Assembly (NCBI RefSeq): GCF_004217555.1 | Contig: NZ_SHKW01000001.1 | Span: 1,860,001-1,924,000, forward strand | Source of the DNA: Edaphobacter modestus | GTDB lineage: Bacteria; Acidobacteriota; Terriglobia; Terriglobales; Acidobacteriaceae | Direction: 5' to 3' | Length of the DNA: 64,000 nt | In this document: one piece after another, positions 26,889 through 36,256 of the stretch | How the letters are laid out: the number at the start of each line of letters is the position of its first letter | How positions within the stretch are numbered: position 1 is the first letter of the stretch | Notes under the pieces: generated by a model | Database searches by the model: none | What the model saw: the letters and a program-made list of their open reading frames with translations, nothing else | Told to the model about the DNA's origin: nothing | Translations under genes and position numbers: made by a program

Positions 26889-27358
26889 GATGCGAATCAG
26901 GGCATGGATCTGGCTGGCGCCATGGCCCTCGCATAGGCAGTGCGCGGCCTGCGATCACGTGGTTTGAAGAGCCGCTCAACCATACCGACTTCGACGGCTA
27001 CCAGCAATTGCGTCAACATGCAGGAGCCTCACTGGCCATGGGAGAGCGCGAATTTAACCTGGTCGCACTGAGAGAACTTATCGCTAAAAGAGCTCTCGAC
27101 CTTTGGCAACCAGACATCTTACGGCTCGGCTCTGTGGAGGCCTGGCGTGACCTCTGCGGCGTTGGCAGCAGAGCACCATATACCCGTGCTGCCCACTACT
27201 ATAAGGAATATGACGTACCGCTTCTGATGACAATACCCAACGCCTTCGGCACGGCGAGCTTCGACTGAATCGACGACCTGATCACCAACCCCATCGTTAT
27301 GAAAGAGGGTTTCGCATGTCCCATCAAGAGCCTGGCTGGGGGTTTCCTTCAAAGATGA
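26889..27358 (+). pseudogene. Enolase-superfamily (mandelate racemase type) C-terminal remnant
   Basis: The sequence DANQGMDLAGAMALA at 26889-26933 matches the first metal-ligand strand of mandelate-racemase/muconate-lactonising enzymes. After a one-base shift it continues ITWFEEPLNHTDFDGYQQL, then LWQPDILRLGSVEAWRDLC and HYYKEYDVPLLMTIPNAFGT. A TGA follows SFD where relatives have Trp, after which IDDLITNPIVMKEGFA is still readable to 27358. So it holds at least one frameshift and one nonsense change, and no N-terminal capping domain. Such enzymes dehydrate or epimerise sugar acids; this copy is dead. Confidence 0.75.
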
Positions 27359-27394
27359 ATCGCTTCTTCCCTTGTGATGTGTACGACTACTTAC

Positions 27395-29575
27395 TCAACT
27401 GCCTCTAACGCTGACATTGCCCCTTAGGCGGATGTCGTTGGATGCTGCTGCAATCCGAACTTCCACGGTATCGCTCTCGAGCACGAAGGCATCGCGGCTT
27501 GCATCCCAATAGCGCAGATCGTCCGCACAAAGATGCAGCACAACCTCGACCGTCTTACCGGCTGGAACAAACACGCGACGAAAATCCTTCAGTTCTTCCA
27601 ACGGGCGTTGGATCGCAGAGTTTCGATGTGCAGCATAGAATTGCACAACCTCGTCTCCATCGCGACCACTGGTATTGGATATCTCCACTGAAACATCGAG
27701 TGTTTGCCCTGATCGTAGCTCGTGAGTGCTCAGCTTCAAGTGCGAATACCTGAACTGCGAATAGCTCAATCCATATCCGAACGCATACAGTGGCTTGCTC
27801 CGCGCCCAGAGATACGTCCGTCCATCGCGCAGATTGTAGTCCATCATAGGTGGCAAATCGCTCATATCTGCAACCCAGGTCTGAGTTAGATGCCCGGCCG
27901 GGTTGTAGTCTCCAAACAGCACGTCGGCAAGCCCATCGCCTTGTTCTTCACTGCTGTGAGCCATCTCAACGATGGCTGGCACATGCTCCTGGGTCCAGGT
28001 CGTCGTGTAAGGAAAGCTGGCCTGTAACACGACCACCATACGCGGGTTCGCGGCGTAAACCGCTTTTGCAATTGCCTCCTGTTCCAGCGTCAGACTCTTG
28101 CGATCGATCACCTCCTTACCGTCGCTCGGAAGCGGGCATTTAGCCCATCCTGCATCGCACGTTGGATGATTGCCGATGATAACGATAACCACGTCAGCCT
28201 TCTTCGCCAGCGCGGCGGCTGAGACGATATCACTGCCCTCGTTATAAGAAACCTCGGCTCCGTGCGCTCGCGCGCGAATACCTGCCAACGGTGTGACAAC
28301 AAAGGTCGGCGTCCCGCTGTACCAGTCCAGGGCTACGCGATCTGCAAGAGGACCAATCACCGCAATCGACTTCGGCGTGCGCAGTGGAAGCATCTGACCC
28401 TCATTTTTCAGTAGGACAATGGACTCCTCTGTCGCTTTGCGCGCCAGCACACGGTTCCCCTCAGACCACCACGGATCCTCCCCCGGATGTGTGTTCTCAC
28501 CGATGCTGTTGTAACGCGCTTCGGCATCCAGCATGCCAAGGCGGATCATAACGCGGAACACGCCGCGTAAGTTCCTGGAAATATCGTCTTCGGTAATCAA
28601 GCCATCGGAAACAGCCTGCCGCACAGGGCCCTTATAGTCATCCAGAAACTGATTGATCCCCGCGTGAATCGAAGCTGCCGCAGCATGCGGAAGATCAGAA
28701 AAGGCATGATGTTCTTTGACGAGATTGGTGAGCGCTCCACCGTCCGTGCACAAAACTCCGTCAAAGCCCCACTCCTTCATCACGACATTGCGCAGAACTG
28801 CGTTGACCTCGATCGGAGTTCCGTTCCATGCGTTATACGCGGTCATCATGGCATTCGCATGACCCTGCTGGATCGCCATCCGGAATGGCACGGAGTAGTA
28901 TTCGCGGAACAATCGCTCGTCGAAGTTTGACGAAGAGCCGCCGCGGCCGTCTTCGTTGCTATTGGCAAGAAAGTGCTTCAGCAGAGACGATGTAGTCCAA
29001 TAGTGTGGGTCGTCTCCCTGCAGCCCGCGAGTAAAGGATGTCGCCATCGTGCCGACGAGAAACGGATCTTCACCATAGGATTCTTCGCTGCGACCCCAGC
29101 GCGGATCACGGCTCAGATCAGCATTGGGCGCCCGCACCACGCGGCCACCGCGATGATACTTGCCGAAGGCATAGTCCGTTTCAAATGCTTCCTCGGCAGC
29201 CAGCTTTTCGATCATCGCTGGATCCCATGTTTGCCCGAGGCCGCGAGCCTGCGGGAATGTCGTTGTTGGGATGACGGTCTGGTTTTTCCCTTCCCATCCT
29301 CCCGGACCGCCAAGAGCGAGCCCATGCAACCCTTCCACATGGCCCGTGCCTACAACTCCCAGGCGCGGTACCGCGGGGTTCGTGCTCAACGCATCGATCT
29401 TTTCCTCGAGCGTCATGCGCGAAAGCAGATCGGTAATCCGCGCCTCCGTGTCGAGCTTTCGATTCTGAAATGGATAGGGCCCTTGCGCCATGCATAATGG
29501 CGCTTGCACCGCCACAATACAGGCAATTGCGATGCGGGCAATACTTTGGAATCGGTACAAAAATCGACGAAGCAT
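27395..29575 (-). CDS. Secreted GH3 beta-glucosidase/xylosidase
   Basis: Releases glucose or xylose from the non-reducing ends of beta-linked oligosaccharides in the periplasm. The frame is open further upstream, but the ATG at 29575 has GAGAGG at suitable spacing and begins a signal peptide ending at CMAQ (residue ~31), giving 726 residues. The (beta/alpha)8 domain contains FPQARGLGQTWDPAMIEKLA and the nucleophile region GFDGVLCTDGGALTNLV (Asp near residue 277); the alpha/beta-sandwich domain starts around ESIVLLKNEGQMLPL; a fibronectin-III-like domain closes the protein (SGRDGDEVVQFYAAH). This three-domain plan is standard. It is the last gene of a GH31, TonB receptor, GH3 series on this strand. 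Confidence 0.9.
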   Translation of the reverse strand: MLRRFLYRFQSIARIAIACIVAVQAPLCMAQGPYPFQNRKLDTEARITDLLSRMTLEEKIDALSTNPAVPRLGVVGTGHVEGLHGLALGGPGGWEGKNQTVIPTTTFPQARGLGQTWDPAMIEKLAAEEAFETDYAFGKYHRGGRVVRAPNADLSRDPRWGRSEESYGEDPFLVGTMATSFTRGLQGDDPHYWTTSSLLKHFLANSNEDGRGGSSSNFDERLFREYYSVPFRMAIQQGHANAMMTAYNAWNGTPIEVNAVLRNVVMKEWGFDGVLCTDGGALTNLVKEHHAFSDLPHAAAASIHAGINQFLDDYKGPVRQAVSDGLITEDDISRNLRGVFRVMIRLGMLDAEARYNSIGENTHPGEDPWWSEGNRVLARKATEESIVLLKNEGQMLPLRTPKSIAVIGPLADRVALDWYSGTPTFVVTPLAGIRARAHGAEVSYNEGSDIVSAAALAKKADVVIVIIGNHPTCDAGWAKCPLPSDGKEVIDRKSLTLEQEAIAKAVYAANPRMVVVLQASFPYTTTWTQEHVPAIVEMAHSSEEQGDGLADVLFGDYNPAGHLTQTWVADMSDLPPMMDYNLRDGRTYLWARSKPLYAFGYGLSYSQFRYSHLKLSTHELRSGQTLDVSVEISNTSGRDGDEVVQFYAAHRNSAIQRPLEELKDFRRVFVPAGKTVEVVLHLCADDLRYWDASRDAFVLESDTVEVRIAAASNDIRLRGNVSVRGS

Positions 29576-29945
29576 GCGATCTGGCCTCTCGTAAAGGTCG
29601 GTTGGGTTTGTGTTGAGTTCACGATGCGTCGCGCCATTCGCCTGGAACGCAGCAAGCTTTACGCGAAACTCGACGCACAGATTCCATAATGGGGTTGCTG
29701 AAGAAACGCGACGGATACCCCCGCACTCAATCAGCGTGTTGCAAGCAGGCTGCGTTTCTCCCATAGTTTTTATGCTCTGTAATCCCACAGCCCTACCCTC
29801 TTTGCGATCCACATGGATCGTTCAGAATCCGTCATATGCCTCCACAATGTACAAACACCAGTACTGCCTGGGTGCATTTGAGCAAAGCTGTGGCCGGAGG
29901 GCAGTCTTCTCGCGGAAAAAACCCTCCGGCCAAACGCTGCAACCA
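29576..29945. other. Intergenic stretch between receptor and GH3 genes
   Basis: Contains a strong stem-loop at 29892-29931 close to the receptor stop, so the GH3 gene probably has its own promoter in the remaining ~300 bases. No small gene was seen. Confidence 0.45.
29892..29931 (-). terminator. 10-bp stem-loop after the TonB receptor
   Basis: GGCCGGAGGG pairs perfectly with CCCTCCGGCC across a 20-base loop that includes six T on the minus strand. It lies 15 bases after the receptor's stop codon. The tail after the stem (ACAGCTTT) is only weakly T-rich. Confidence 0.6.
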
Positions 29946-32900
29946 TCAAAAGGTGTACTTGATCGCGAGTAACATGGTGCGCTGTGTGTACTTCGCATCG
30001 GTAATGCCACGGCCTATGTTCGAAACCGCCGGCGTGAAGGTCTTGTTATCCGCTGTTACCAGGCTGGGCTGCACAAGGCTGCTGCTGCTGTAGCCCGGCA
30101 GCGGATGATTCAAGAAGTTGAAGGCCTGACCGCGAACCTCCAGCGCCTGATGTTCTGCAATGTGGAAGCTCTTGTAGATGCCCAAGTCAGAGTCCCAGTA
30201 AGCGGGCAGGCTGAGGTAAGGTGCTTGCCGAGGACCGACCTGTCCAATCTGCGGCGCTGTAACGCAGGACAGATTAATATGTTGGTTCGATGCGAGGTTT
30301 GAGTTGGGACTGCAGGTGTAGACCGGCAGCACCGTCTGCACCGGAGTTCCGTAATAAGTGGACGAACCGATGTTATGGTTCAACGTCGTGTTCTTGATCG
30401 TGAGACCGAGATTCTGGCTAAGGTTGGCCTGCATATTGCCGCCCGCCTGCCAGGTTGTGGTCCCCGCAAGCGTCCAGCCGTTGACGATGCCATTGAGTAG
30501 GAAGTTACCGTGAAGCGGCTGCCCGAGATCAAAGGCATAGGAAGTGTTCACAACGTGAGGACGGTCAATGTTCAGCACGCCATAGTTGTTACGCACCACA
30601 AAAGCATCCAAGGTATTCGCCACAATGCCCAGGCTCTTCGAGTAAGTGTAATTGGTATTGAATGTGATGTGGCCAGTCTGTTTCAGTAGGCTGGCCTGCA
30701 CGCCGTTATAGTTCGCGTATCCCACGTGCGACGAAACATTGATCGCATTGCTGCCGTAGCCCTTGTAGTACGGATAGTAGTCGACGACATTGGGCACGTT
30801 CTCCGGATCGGCAGGAGCAGGCGCGCCCGTCACCGGATCCGGACGGAAGAGACCGCCCAGAGGAATCTTGTTCTGATTGACGAAGTTGCCGCTGGCCACG
30901 CCCGAGCCATTGCTCTGTCCACCCATGAGGATGTTCTCTGAGTTGTTGCCAACATAGGCCAACTCCATCAACATCGCTCGCGGTAAGCGTTGCGAGATGG
31001 TGAGGTTATAAGAGTAAGTCACACCGACCTGATCGTCGGTCTGATCGACGGCGTAGACACTGGACGGCAAGGAGCCAAGTGAAGCCGAGTTGGTGCCCAG
31101 CGCGCTGACTTCTTTGAAAGTGATCGCCTGGTTGGAGTTTGAGTTGTAAGTCTTTACACCGAGCGAGGTCTGTAGAGGACCGGCATAGTCGTTGTATTGA
31201 TCGTTCCAGCGGTAAGCAGCCCAACCTCCACGGATCACAGTTCCGCCATTCTTGTGAACGTCATAGGCTAGGCCAAGGCGTGGCTCGAGGAATAAGCTCT
31301 GCACCGGCCCACCGCTGAGCGGTACTGAGCCGTCGATCGCGTGCCAGTAGACGCCGGGGTAAGCTTTGCCTGAACCCAGGTCGCTCCCATATCGGTTGGG
31401 TTCCCATACCGCCAGTCCTGTCCCCGTCCCATCCTTCCAGCGGCCAACGTGTTCTACACGAAGTCCAAGGTTAAGGGTGAGCTGCGGCATCACTTTCCAG
31501 TTGTCGAGGAAGTAACCCGCGGCGGTGTTGTAGTGCATATCGTTCACGGGGTTGACGCTCGTCTGCTGATAGGCGCTGGCAACACCCATCAGAAAATTAG
31601 CAAGCGGGTTGTTGGTGCCGATGAAATTATTCGGATTTCCCGAGTCGACCTGTATACCACTGCCAAAGGAGAAGACGCCGTTCGCATAGCCGTAACTACC
31701 CTGCTTGTTGCCTGCCTGGCTCCAGTATCCGCCAACTTTGAACGTGTGCGTTTTATAGACCACGGTGAAGTCGTCCGACACGGACGGCGATGTCTTGACA
31801 GAGTTATAGGTGCCATTCTGCTGAAAGAGGTCAGGCTGTGAAACCTCAGGGAACGTACGGGGGCCTGCCGAATAGAACGAGGGAACAAGGTTTGAAGCGC
31901 TGTTATACACCGTGCCATAGGTGTAACCGACCGCGCTCTTGGTAATGGCGTCCAGATCCGAAGCCGTGTACGGATTGTCCAGCCAGCCGCGCGAGATGCG
32001 AAGCTCGTTGGTTGCCGATGCGTTGAAAATGTGGATAAAACTTCCACTCAGCACATGAGAGTGTACCGGGCTGATGAGGTTGCCGCCGGGATACGCAATT
32101 GAGTTACTGGGGGTGTAATAGATGTGCGCCGGTGTGGTCGATGTGTCGGTGCCATACTGATAACTGACGAAGATCTTATTGCGATCGCTCAGGTTGTAAT
32201 CGACACGGCCGCGATAGATATAGCCATTGTGCTGGCTCGTCGTCTGCAGGTAATAGTTATACCCGCTGCCGTTGGTGGAAGGGTCGGTGTTGGCCGCCGG
32301 GAACAGCTTGAGCAGCGCAAGTGCACCAGGGTCGAGATATTGTGAAGGGATCTGATATCCGCTCAGCGGCGTGCCGTCGGGAGCGAAACCTCCAGTCAGC
32401 GATTGACAGAAGTCACCGCTACCCGTGCTTTGAGCGCACAGTGCGGCATTTGCAGGATCGCTCAGGCTGAAATTGCCATTGCGCATAGCCGATGTCGGCA
32501 CATACGAAGTGAGCGGCGAAGATGCGGGCAGCGTCTGCCGAAAAGCTTCAAATCCGGCCCAGAACAACAGCTTGCGATTGTGATTGAAATTGGTATGCGG
32601 AATCAGAATCGGTCCGCCGATGCTGCCGCCGGGATAGTAGTACGCTGCATCCGGCCGCCGCGTCGGGTTGTTGCTGTGCTTGTTCTGCCATGAGTTCGCA
32701 TTGAAGATCGCGTTGCGTACATACAGGTATGCCTGGCCGTGAAATTGCGCACTGCCAGAGCGGCTGATCACGTTGATAACGACAGGCCCCTGCGGAGAAT
32801 CGGCACCGAAGTTCGACGACTGCACCTTCACCTCCTGCGTCATGTCTGGATTTACCGTGGCGATGGACCAACAGGCACAACCGGGATCGATGATGCTTGC

Positions 32901-33551
32901 ACCATCCAGCAGATAAGCCGTGCCTCCTCGGTAGGGAGCACCATTCGTGTTCAGGCCAACGCCTACGGTTGAGCCTGAAGAGCCTGCGTCGGTAAAGTCA
33001 AAGCCCGGTCCATTCCCCGTACCGCTCGCTGTTGTCGTCACACCGGGAAGAATCTTCAGCAACTCGGACGCGTTGCGGCTGGCCAAGGGAAGACGTTCGA
33101 TGTCCCTACTTGTCAGCAGTGCCGATCGTTCTCCCGAGTCCTCCGGAGCCACATAGTTGGCGCTGCTCTGCACGGTAATTGACTCGGTGGCACTCCCGGC
33201 CTCCAACACCAGGCTCTTCAGTGTGCGCGTGTCGCCAGGATTGACCATGATGTCCGACTGCTCAATGCCTCGGAAACCTTTGGCTGTGATATTTACCTTG
33301 TAGGTTCCGGGTAGAATGCCAGCAAAGCTAAAGTAACCTGACGAATTGCTATCTAATGTCCGGACCTCATTCGTAGCTAGGTTGGTCAGGGTAACGTGGG
33401 CATCGGCAATCACCGCTCCGGTGGAGTCTTGTACGGTGCCCGACAGGCTCGCTGTAGTTTGTGCCAGCATTTGTGGCGACACGGCAACAAGAGCAGCCAA
33501 CGCTGTTCCTACTGCAAGGGTGTGGAGGTATCGAAAAATCAGGTGTTTCAT
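29946..33551 (-). CDS. TonB-dependent receptor with carboxypeptidase-regulatory domain (carbohydrate locus)
   Basis: An outer-membrane transporter for oligosaccharides or other large nutrients. The ATG at 33551 starts a signal peptide ending PQMLAQ (residue ~31); 1,201 residues follow. Residues ~32-115 form the CarboxypepD_reg-like domain (LSGTVQDSTGAVIADAHVTL and YKVNITAKGFRG), then a plug-like region (LASRNASELLKILPGVTT) and a very long beta-barrel ending LLAIKYTF with the terminal phenylalanine typical of outer-membrane proteins. This architecture is characteristic of Acidobacteria. It sits 130 bases after the GH31 gene and upstream of GH3, so it most likely imports the product of those enzymes. 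Confidence 0.9.
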   Translation of the reverse strand: MKHLIFRYLHTLAVGTALAALVAVSPQMLAQTTASLSGTVQDSTGAVIADAHVTLTNLATNEVRTLDSNSSGYFSFAGILPGTYKVNITAKGFRGIEQSDIMVNPGDTRTLKSLVLEAGSATESITVQSSANYVAPEDSGERSALLTSRDIERLPLASRNASELLKILPGVTTTASGTGNGPGFDFTDAGSSGSTVGVGLNTNGAPYRGGTAYLLDGASIIDPGCACWSIATVNPDMTQEVKVQSSNFGADSPQGPVVINVISRSGSAQFHGQAYLYVRNAIFNANSWQNKHSNNPTRRPDAAYYYPGGSIGGPILIPHTNFNHNRKLLFWAGFEAFRQTLPASSPLTSYVPTSAMRNGNFSLSDPANAALCAQSTGSGDFCQSLTGGFAPDGTPLSGYQIPSQYLDPGALALLKLFPAANTDPSTNGSGYNYYLQTTSQHNGYIYRGRVDYNLSDRNKIFVSYQYGTDTSTTPAHIYYTPSNSIAYPGGNLISPVHSHVLSGSFIHIFNASATNELRISRGWLDNPYTASDLDAITKSAVGYTYGTVYNSASNLVPSFYSAGPRTFPEVSQPDLFQQNGTYNSVKTSPSVSDDFTVVYKTHTFKVGGYWSQAGNKQGSYGYANGVFSFGSGIQVDSGNPNNFIGTNNPLANFLMGVASAYQQTSVNPVNDMHYNTAAGYFLDNWKVMPQLTLNLGLRVEHVGRWKDGTGTGLAVWEPNRYGSDLGSGKAYPGVYWHAIDGSVPLSGGPVQSLFLEPRLGLAYDVHKNGGTVIRGGWAAYRWNDQYNDYAGPLQTSLGVKTYNSNSNQAITFKEVSALGTNSASLGSLPSSVYAVDQTDDQVGVTYSYNLTISQRLPRAMLMELAYVGNNSENILMGGQSNGSGVASGNFVNQNKIPLGGLFRPDPVTGAPAPADPENVPNVVDYYPYYKGYGSNAINVSSHVGYANYNGVQASLLKQTGHITFNTNYTYSKSLGIVANTLDAFVVRNNYGVLNIDRPHVVNTSYAFDLGQPLHGNFLLNGIVNGWTLAGTTTWQAGGNMQANLSQNLGLTIKNTTLNHNIGSSTYYGTPVQTVLPVYTCSPNSNLASNQHINLSCVTAPQIGQVGPRQAPYLSLPAYWDSDLGIYKSFHIAEHQALEVRGQAFNFLNHPLPGYSSSSLVQPSLVTADNKTFTPAVSNIGRGITDAKYTQRTMLLAIKYTF

Positions 33552-33682
33552 TGTTATTACCTGCCTTCGCTGTTGAAGCATCTTCCTGCCATGGGCCTGC
33601 CCTCTAAGTTTCTTTGCGCGCATCTGTCTGCCGCTCGCCTCGTTCTGCCAGGCAAACGCCCGGACCGGCGGCGCGAATCCCG

Positions 33683-36085
33683 TCAAGGACGAATCACCTT
33701 CACCACAGTGCTGTCAGGCGCCTGCCAGGACGAAGGACCGCGATGCGTCAGCTCCCGGCGTGCATCGTCCCATCGCAGCTCCGTCGCGGTGAAATGGCCC
33801 GCCTCGTAGCCATAGGTCTGTCCGTCATCGTCGAACAGCGTGAAGCTGCCGTTGGCCCCGGAATAGACCCGCACCTGCTCGATCGTTTGCTTATCGACCG
33901 TGCTGTCCACCGGAGAACCCATCGGAACGATAGACCCCGCACGCACAAACAGCGGGATCGTGTCCATCGGCGCCTTCGCCGTGATCCGCTGTCCGCCGTG
34001 GAGCCGCTCGTTGGTCCAGAAGTTGTACCAATCCGCTCCTGCGGGCAGATATACGCTTCGTGAAGTCGCGCCCTGTTCGGTCACCGGCGCAACCAGAAAC
34101 GCCGGCCCGAACATATATTCATCTCCAATGTCGGCAACCTTGGGGTCGCTACCAAAGTCCAGGAAAAGCCCCCGCATAAAGGGAGCGCCCGTCCGGTTCG
34201 CGCTGTAGCCCAGCGAATAGATATAGGGCATCAGCTGATAGCGCAGCCGCAGATACTTCTTCAGAATCGGCTCGGCAGCCTTGCCATAGCTCCACACCTC
34301 GTTGTGTTTGCGTGAACCGTGAGATCGAAAGTTGGGCTGAAAAGCGCCGTACTCAAACCACCGCGTGTAAAGCTCTGGATAGTCGTCATAACCGCCAACG
34401 TTGTCCCGCGCATCACTGGGGTCCAGCAGAGGCGGATGTTCCGGCTTGTGCACACTCGAAAGGCTCTGCCAGCCACCGATGTCCGTCGACCAGTACGGCA
34501 TGCCGCTCGCCGTGAAGTTGATTCCCGTAGGTACCTGCCGCCGCAGTACGTCCCATGTCGGGGCAATGTCGCTCGACCAGAAGATCGCGCCATTGTGCTG
34601 CGCCCCCAGATAGCTGTCGCGCGCCAGGATCACCGCGCGTTGATCCATATCGTCGCGCATCCCCTTGTAAAAGGCCTCCGTGTGAAACAGCGGATACACA
34701 TTGAAGAACTGCGTTCCCGGACCTACATGGAAGTAGCTTCCGTTCGGTGGAAGATCGGGTTCGGTCTCATCAGCCCAAAACGCGTCGAAGCCCTTCGTCA
34801 CGTAATTCTCGCGAACGATATTCCAGTACCAGCGCGCTGCGTCGGGATTCGTGGTGTCGATGTCCGCACCGGCCCGGTCATACGGCAGTCCATTGGTCGG
34901 TGTGCCATCGGCCAGATGCATGAACCAGCCGTTCTTCAGGATGGTGCTATAGTAGCGGTCTTCCGGGACGAACCTCGGCCACACGCTGATCATCGTGTGA
35001 AACTTCATCGCGTGCAGCTCACGGTTCATCGCCGCCGGGTCCGGCCACTTCGCCGGGTCCATGTCCATCTCGCCCATCTTCGTATAGGTGAACCAGTCGA
35101 TCACGAGGTCGTCGATCGGCAGATGCCGCTCCCGATATCCGTGCGCTACACTCAGCACCTCCGCCTGCGTGCTGTAGCGCTGCTTGCTTTGGAGATAACC
35201 GAAGGCGGACTTCGGCGGAATCGGAGTGTCCCCCGTCAGCAGGCGAAAGCCCTGGTAGATCGCGTCATAGTCTCCCGCAATGATGAAGAAGCTGACCCGC
35301 TGCCCTACTTCGCTTAAGAACGCATTCTGGCTATTGAAACCGAACGCCGCGGTCGTCCTCGAAGCGTTATCCCACACCAGGCCATAGCCTTTATTCGTGA
35401 CAAGGAATGGAACGCAGATGCTCTGGCCTCCCGGAGCGTTGTAATCGTGCGCGCAGCGGAGAACCCGTCCGCGATGATCGAGATATCCCTCCTGGTTCTG
35501 GCCCATCCCATAGTCGTGCTCGTCAGTGGCAGCCGAGAACTTCGCTCCCACGGTGAAGAACGGTGGGTCCGATGGTCGGCGGTCGTTGTTCAGCCACGCG
35601 GTCCCATCCTTATAGTTGGGGACTGCCATGCTCCACTCCTGCATCTGGACCAGGGGCTTACCCTCGCCGGTCGAGAAGCTCACATTCACCCACGGCGTCG
35701 ATCCGTTGAAGAACCTGGCAATCTCGTTGGCGTCTTCACCTCGGGGCCGGGGCGCCGGAGTTATCTGAACCCTCAGCGCTGCGGATTGCATCCCGTCACC
35801 GGTTGCATTGTGGCTCGAACTCCAGCCCACCGCCGACGGCTTCGCGAGAATTCCAAATCCGGGACCCGCAATCGCGTCCTCGCGCCGCAGGCTCAAACTT
35901 ACCCGGACGATATTCGGAGCATAGGGCTCGATGAGCACAGTAGCCGGACCCCGGTCCAGCACCTCTTGTCCCTGCATCGACCAACATGAGAGCAAGATCA
36001 ATCCGGCACCTGTTGCCCAGCCCGATATCCTGCAGAGTGTGCGAGAAAAGACTCTTCCTGCGACTGCGATCCTGCCAATATTCAT
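33683..36085 (-). CDS. Secreted GH31 alpha-glycosidase (glucosidase/xylosidase)
   Basis: Cleaves terminal alpha-linked glucose or xylose from oligosaccharides in the periplasm. From the ATG at 36085 (GGAAGG just upstream) it has 800 residues with a signal peptide to ~40. The N-terminal beta-sandwich is followed by the barrel, with PKSAFGYLQSKQRYSTQAEV, LVIDWFTYTKMGEMDMDPAKW and the nucleophile motif FDAFWADETEPD near residue 440; RDSYLGAQHNGAIFWSSDIA carries the acid/base region and MPYWSTDIGGWQ follows. The C-terminal beta domains include FTLFDDDGQTYGYEAGHF. FWADETEP and the ordering fit the alpha-xylosidase/glucosidase clade; the substrate is not resolvable. It is first in a probable unit with the receptor. 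Confidence 0.9.
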   Translation of the reverse strand: MNIGRIAVAGRVFSRTLCRISGWATGAGLILLSCWSMQGQEVLDRGPATVLIEPYAPNIVRVSLSLRREDAIAGPGFGILAKPSAVGWSSSHNATGDGMQSAALRVQITPAPRPRGEDANEIARFFNGSTPWVNVSFSTGEGKPLVQMQEWSMAVPNYKDGTAWLNNDRRPSDPPFFTVGAKFSAATDEHDYGMGQNQEGYLDHRGRVLRCAHDYNAPGGQSICVPFLVTNKGYGLVWDNASRTTAAFGFNSQNAFLSEVGQRVSFFIIAGDYDAIYQGFRLLTGDTPIPPKSAFGYLQSKQRYSTQAEVLSVAHGYRERHLPIDDLVIDWFTYTKMGEMDMDPAKWPDPAAMNRELHAMKFHTMISVWPRFVPEDRYYSTILKNGWFMHLADGTPTNGLPYDRAGADIDTTNPDAARWYWNIVRENYVTKGFDAFWADETEPDLPPNGSYFHVGPGTQFFNVYPLFHTEAFYKGMRDDMDQRAVILARDSYLGAQHNGAIFWSSDIAPTWDVLRRQVPTGINFTASGMPYWSTDIGGWQSLSSVHKPEHPPLLDPSDARDNVGGYDDYPELYTRWFEYGAFQPNFRSHGSRKHNEVWSYGKAAEPILKKYLRLRYQLMPYIYSLGYSANRTGAPFMRGLFLDFGSDPKVADIGDEYMFGPAFLVAPVTEQGATSRSVYLPAGADWYNFWTNERLHGGQRITAKAPMDTIPLFVRAGSIVPMGSPVDSTVDKQTIEQVRVYSGANGSFTLFDDDGQTYGYEAGHFTATELRWDDARRELTHRGPSSWQAPDSTVVKVIRP

Positions 36086-36256
36086 TGCTTCCTTCCGCTT
36101 CCGTTTCGCTCCCAAGAGAGGCCCACGTCTCGTAGAGCGACATTCCAACCGCTTGGAGCGTCATGATCGATGGGCTTTGCGTAGCGAGAGAACTAGACGC
36201 GTCGCATTAAACGACTGACAAGGTTCACTACGGTATTTTCACGCTAAGCGATTGAT
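36086..36256. promoter_or_regulatory. Divergent promoter region of the carbohydrate locus
   Basis: 171 bases between the GH31 gene (minus) and the membrane-anchored regulator (plus). On the minus strand TTGTCA at about 36222 is followed after ~18 bases by TCTAGT, a weak promoter-like pair. A 16-base palindrome AGTAC-GATACT-GTACT lies at 36288-36303, just inside the regulator's longest frame but directly before an alternative GTG start at 36305, and could be an operator. Both are suggestions only. Confidence 0.35.

Noticed and set aside
29576..29812. 79-codon N-terminal extension of the GH3 protein
   Set aside because: It precedes a good ribosome-binding site and signal peptide at 29575.
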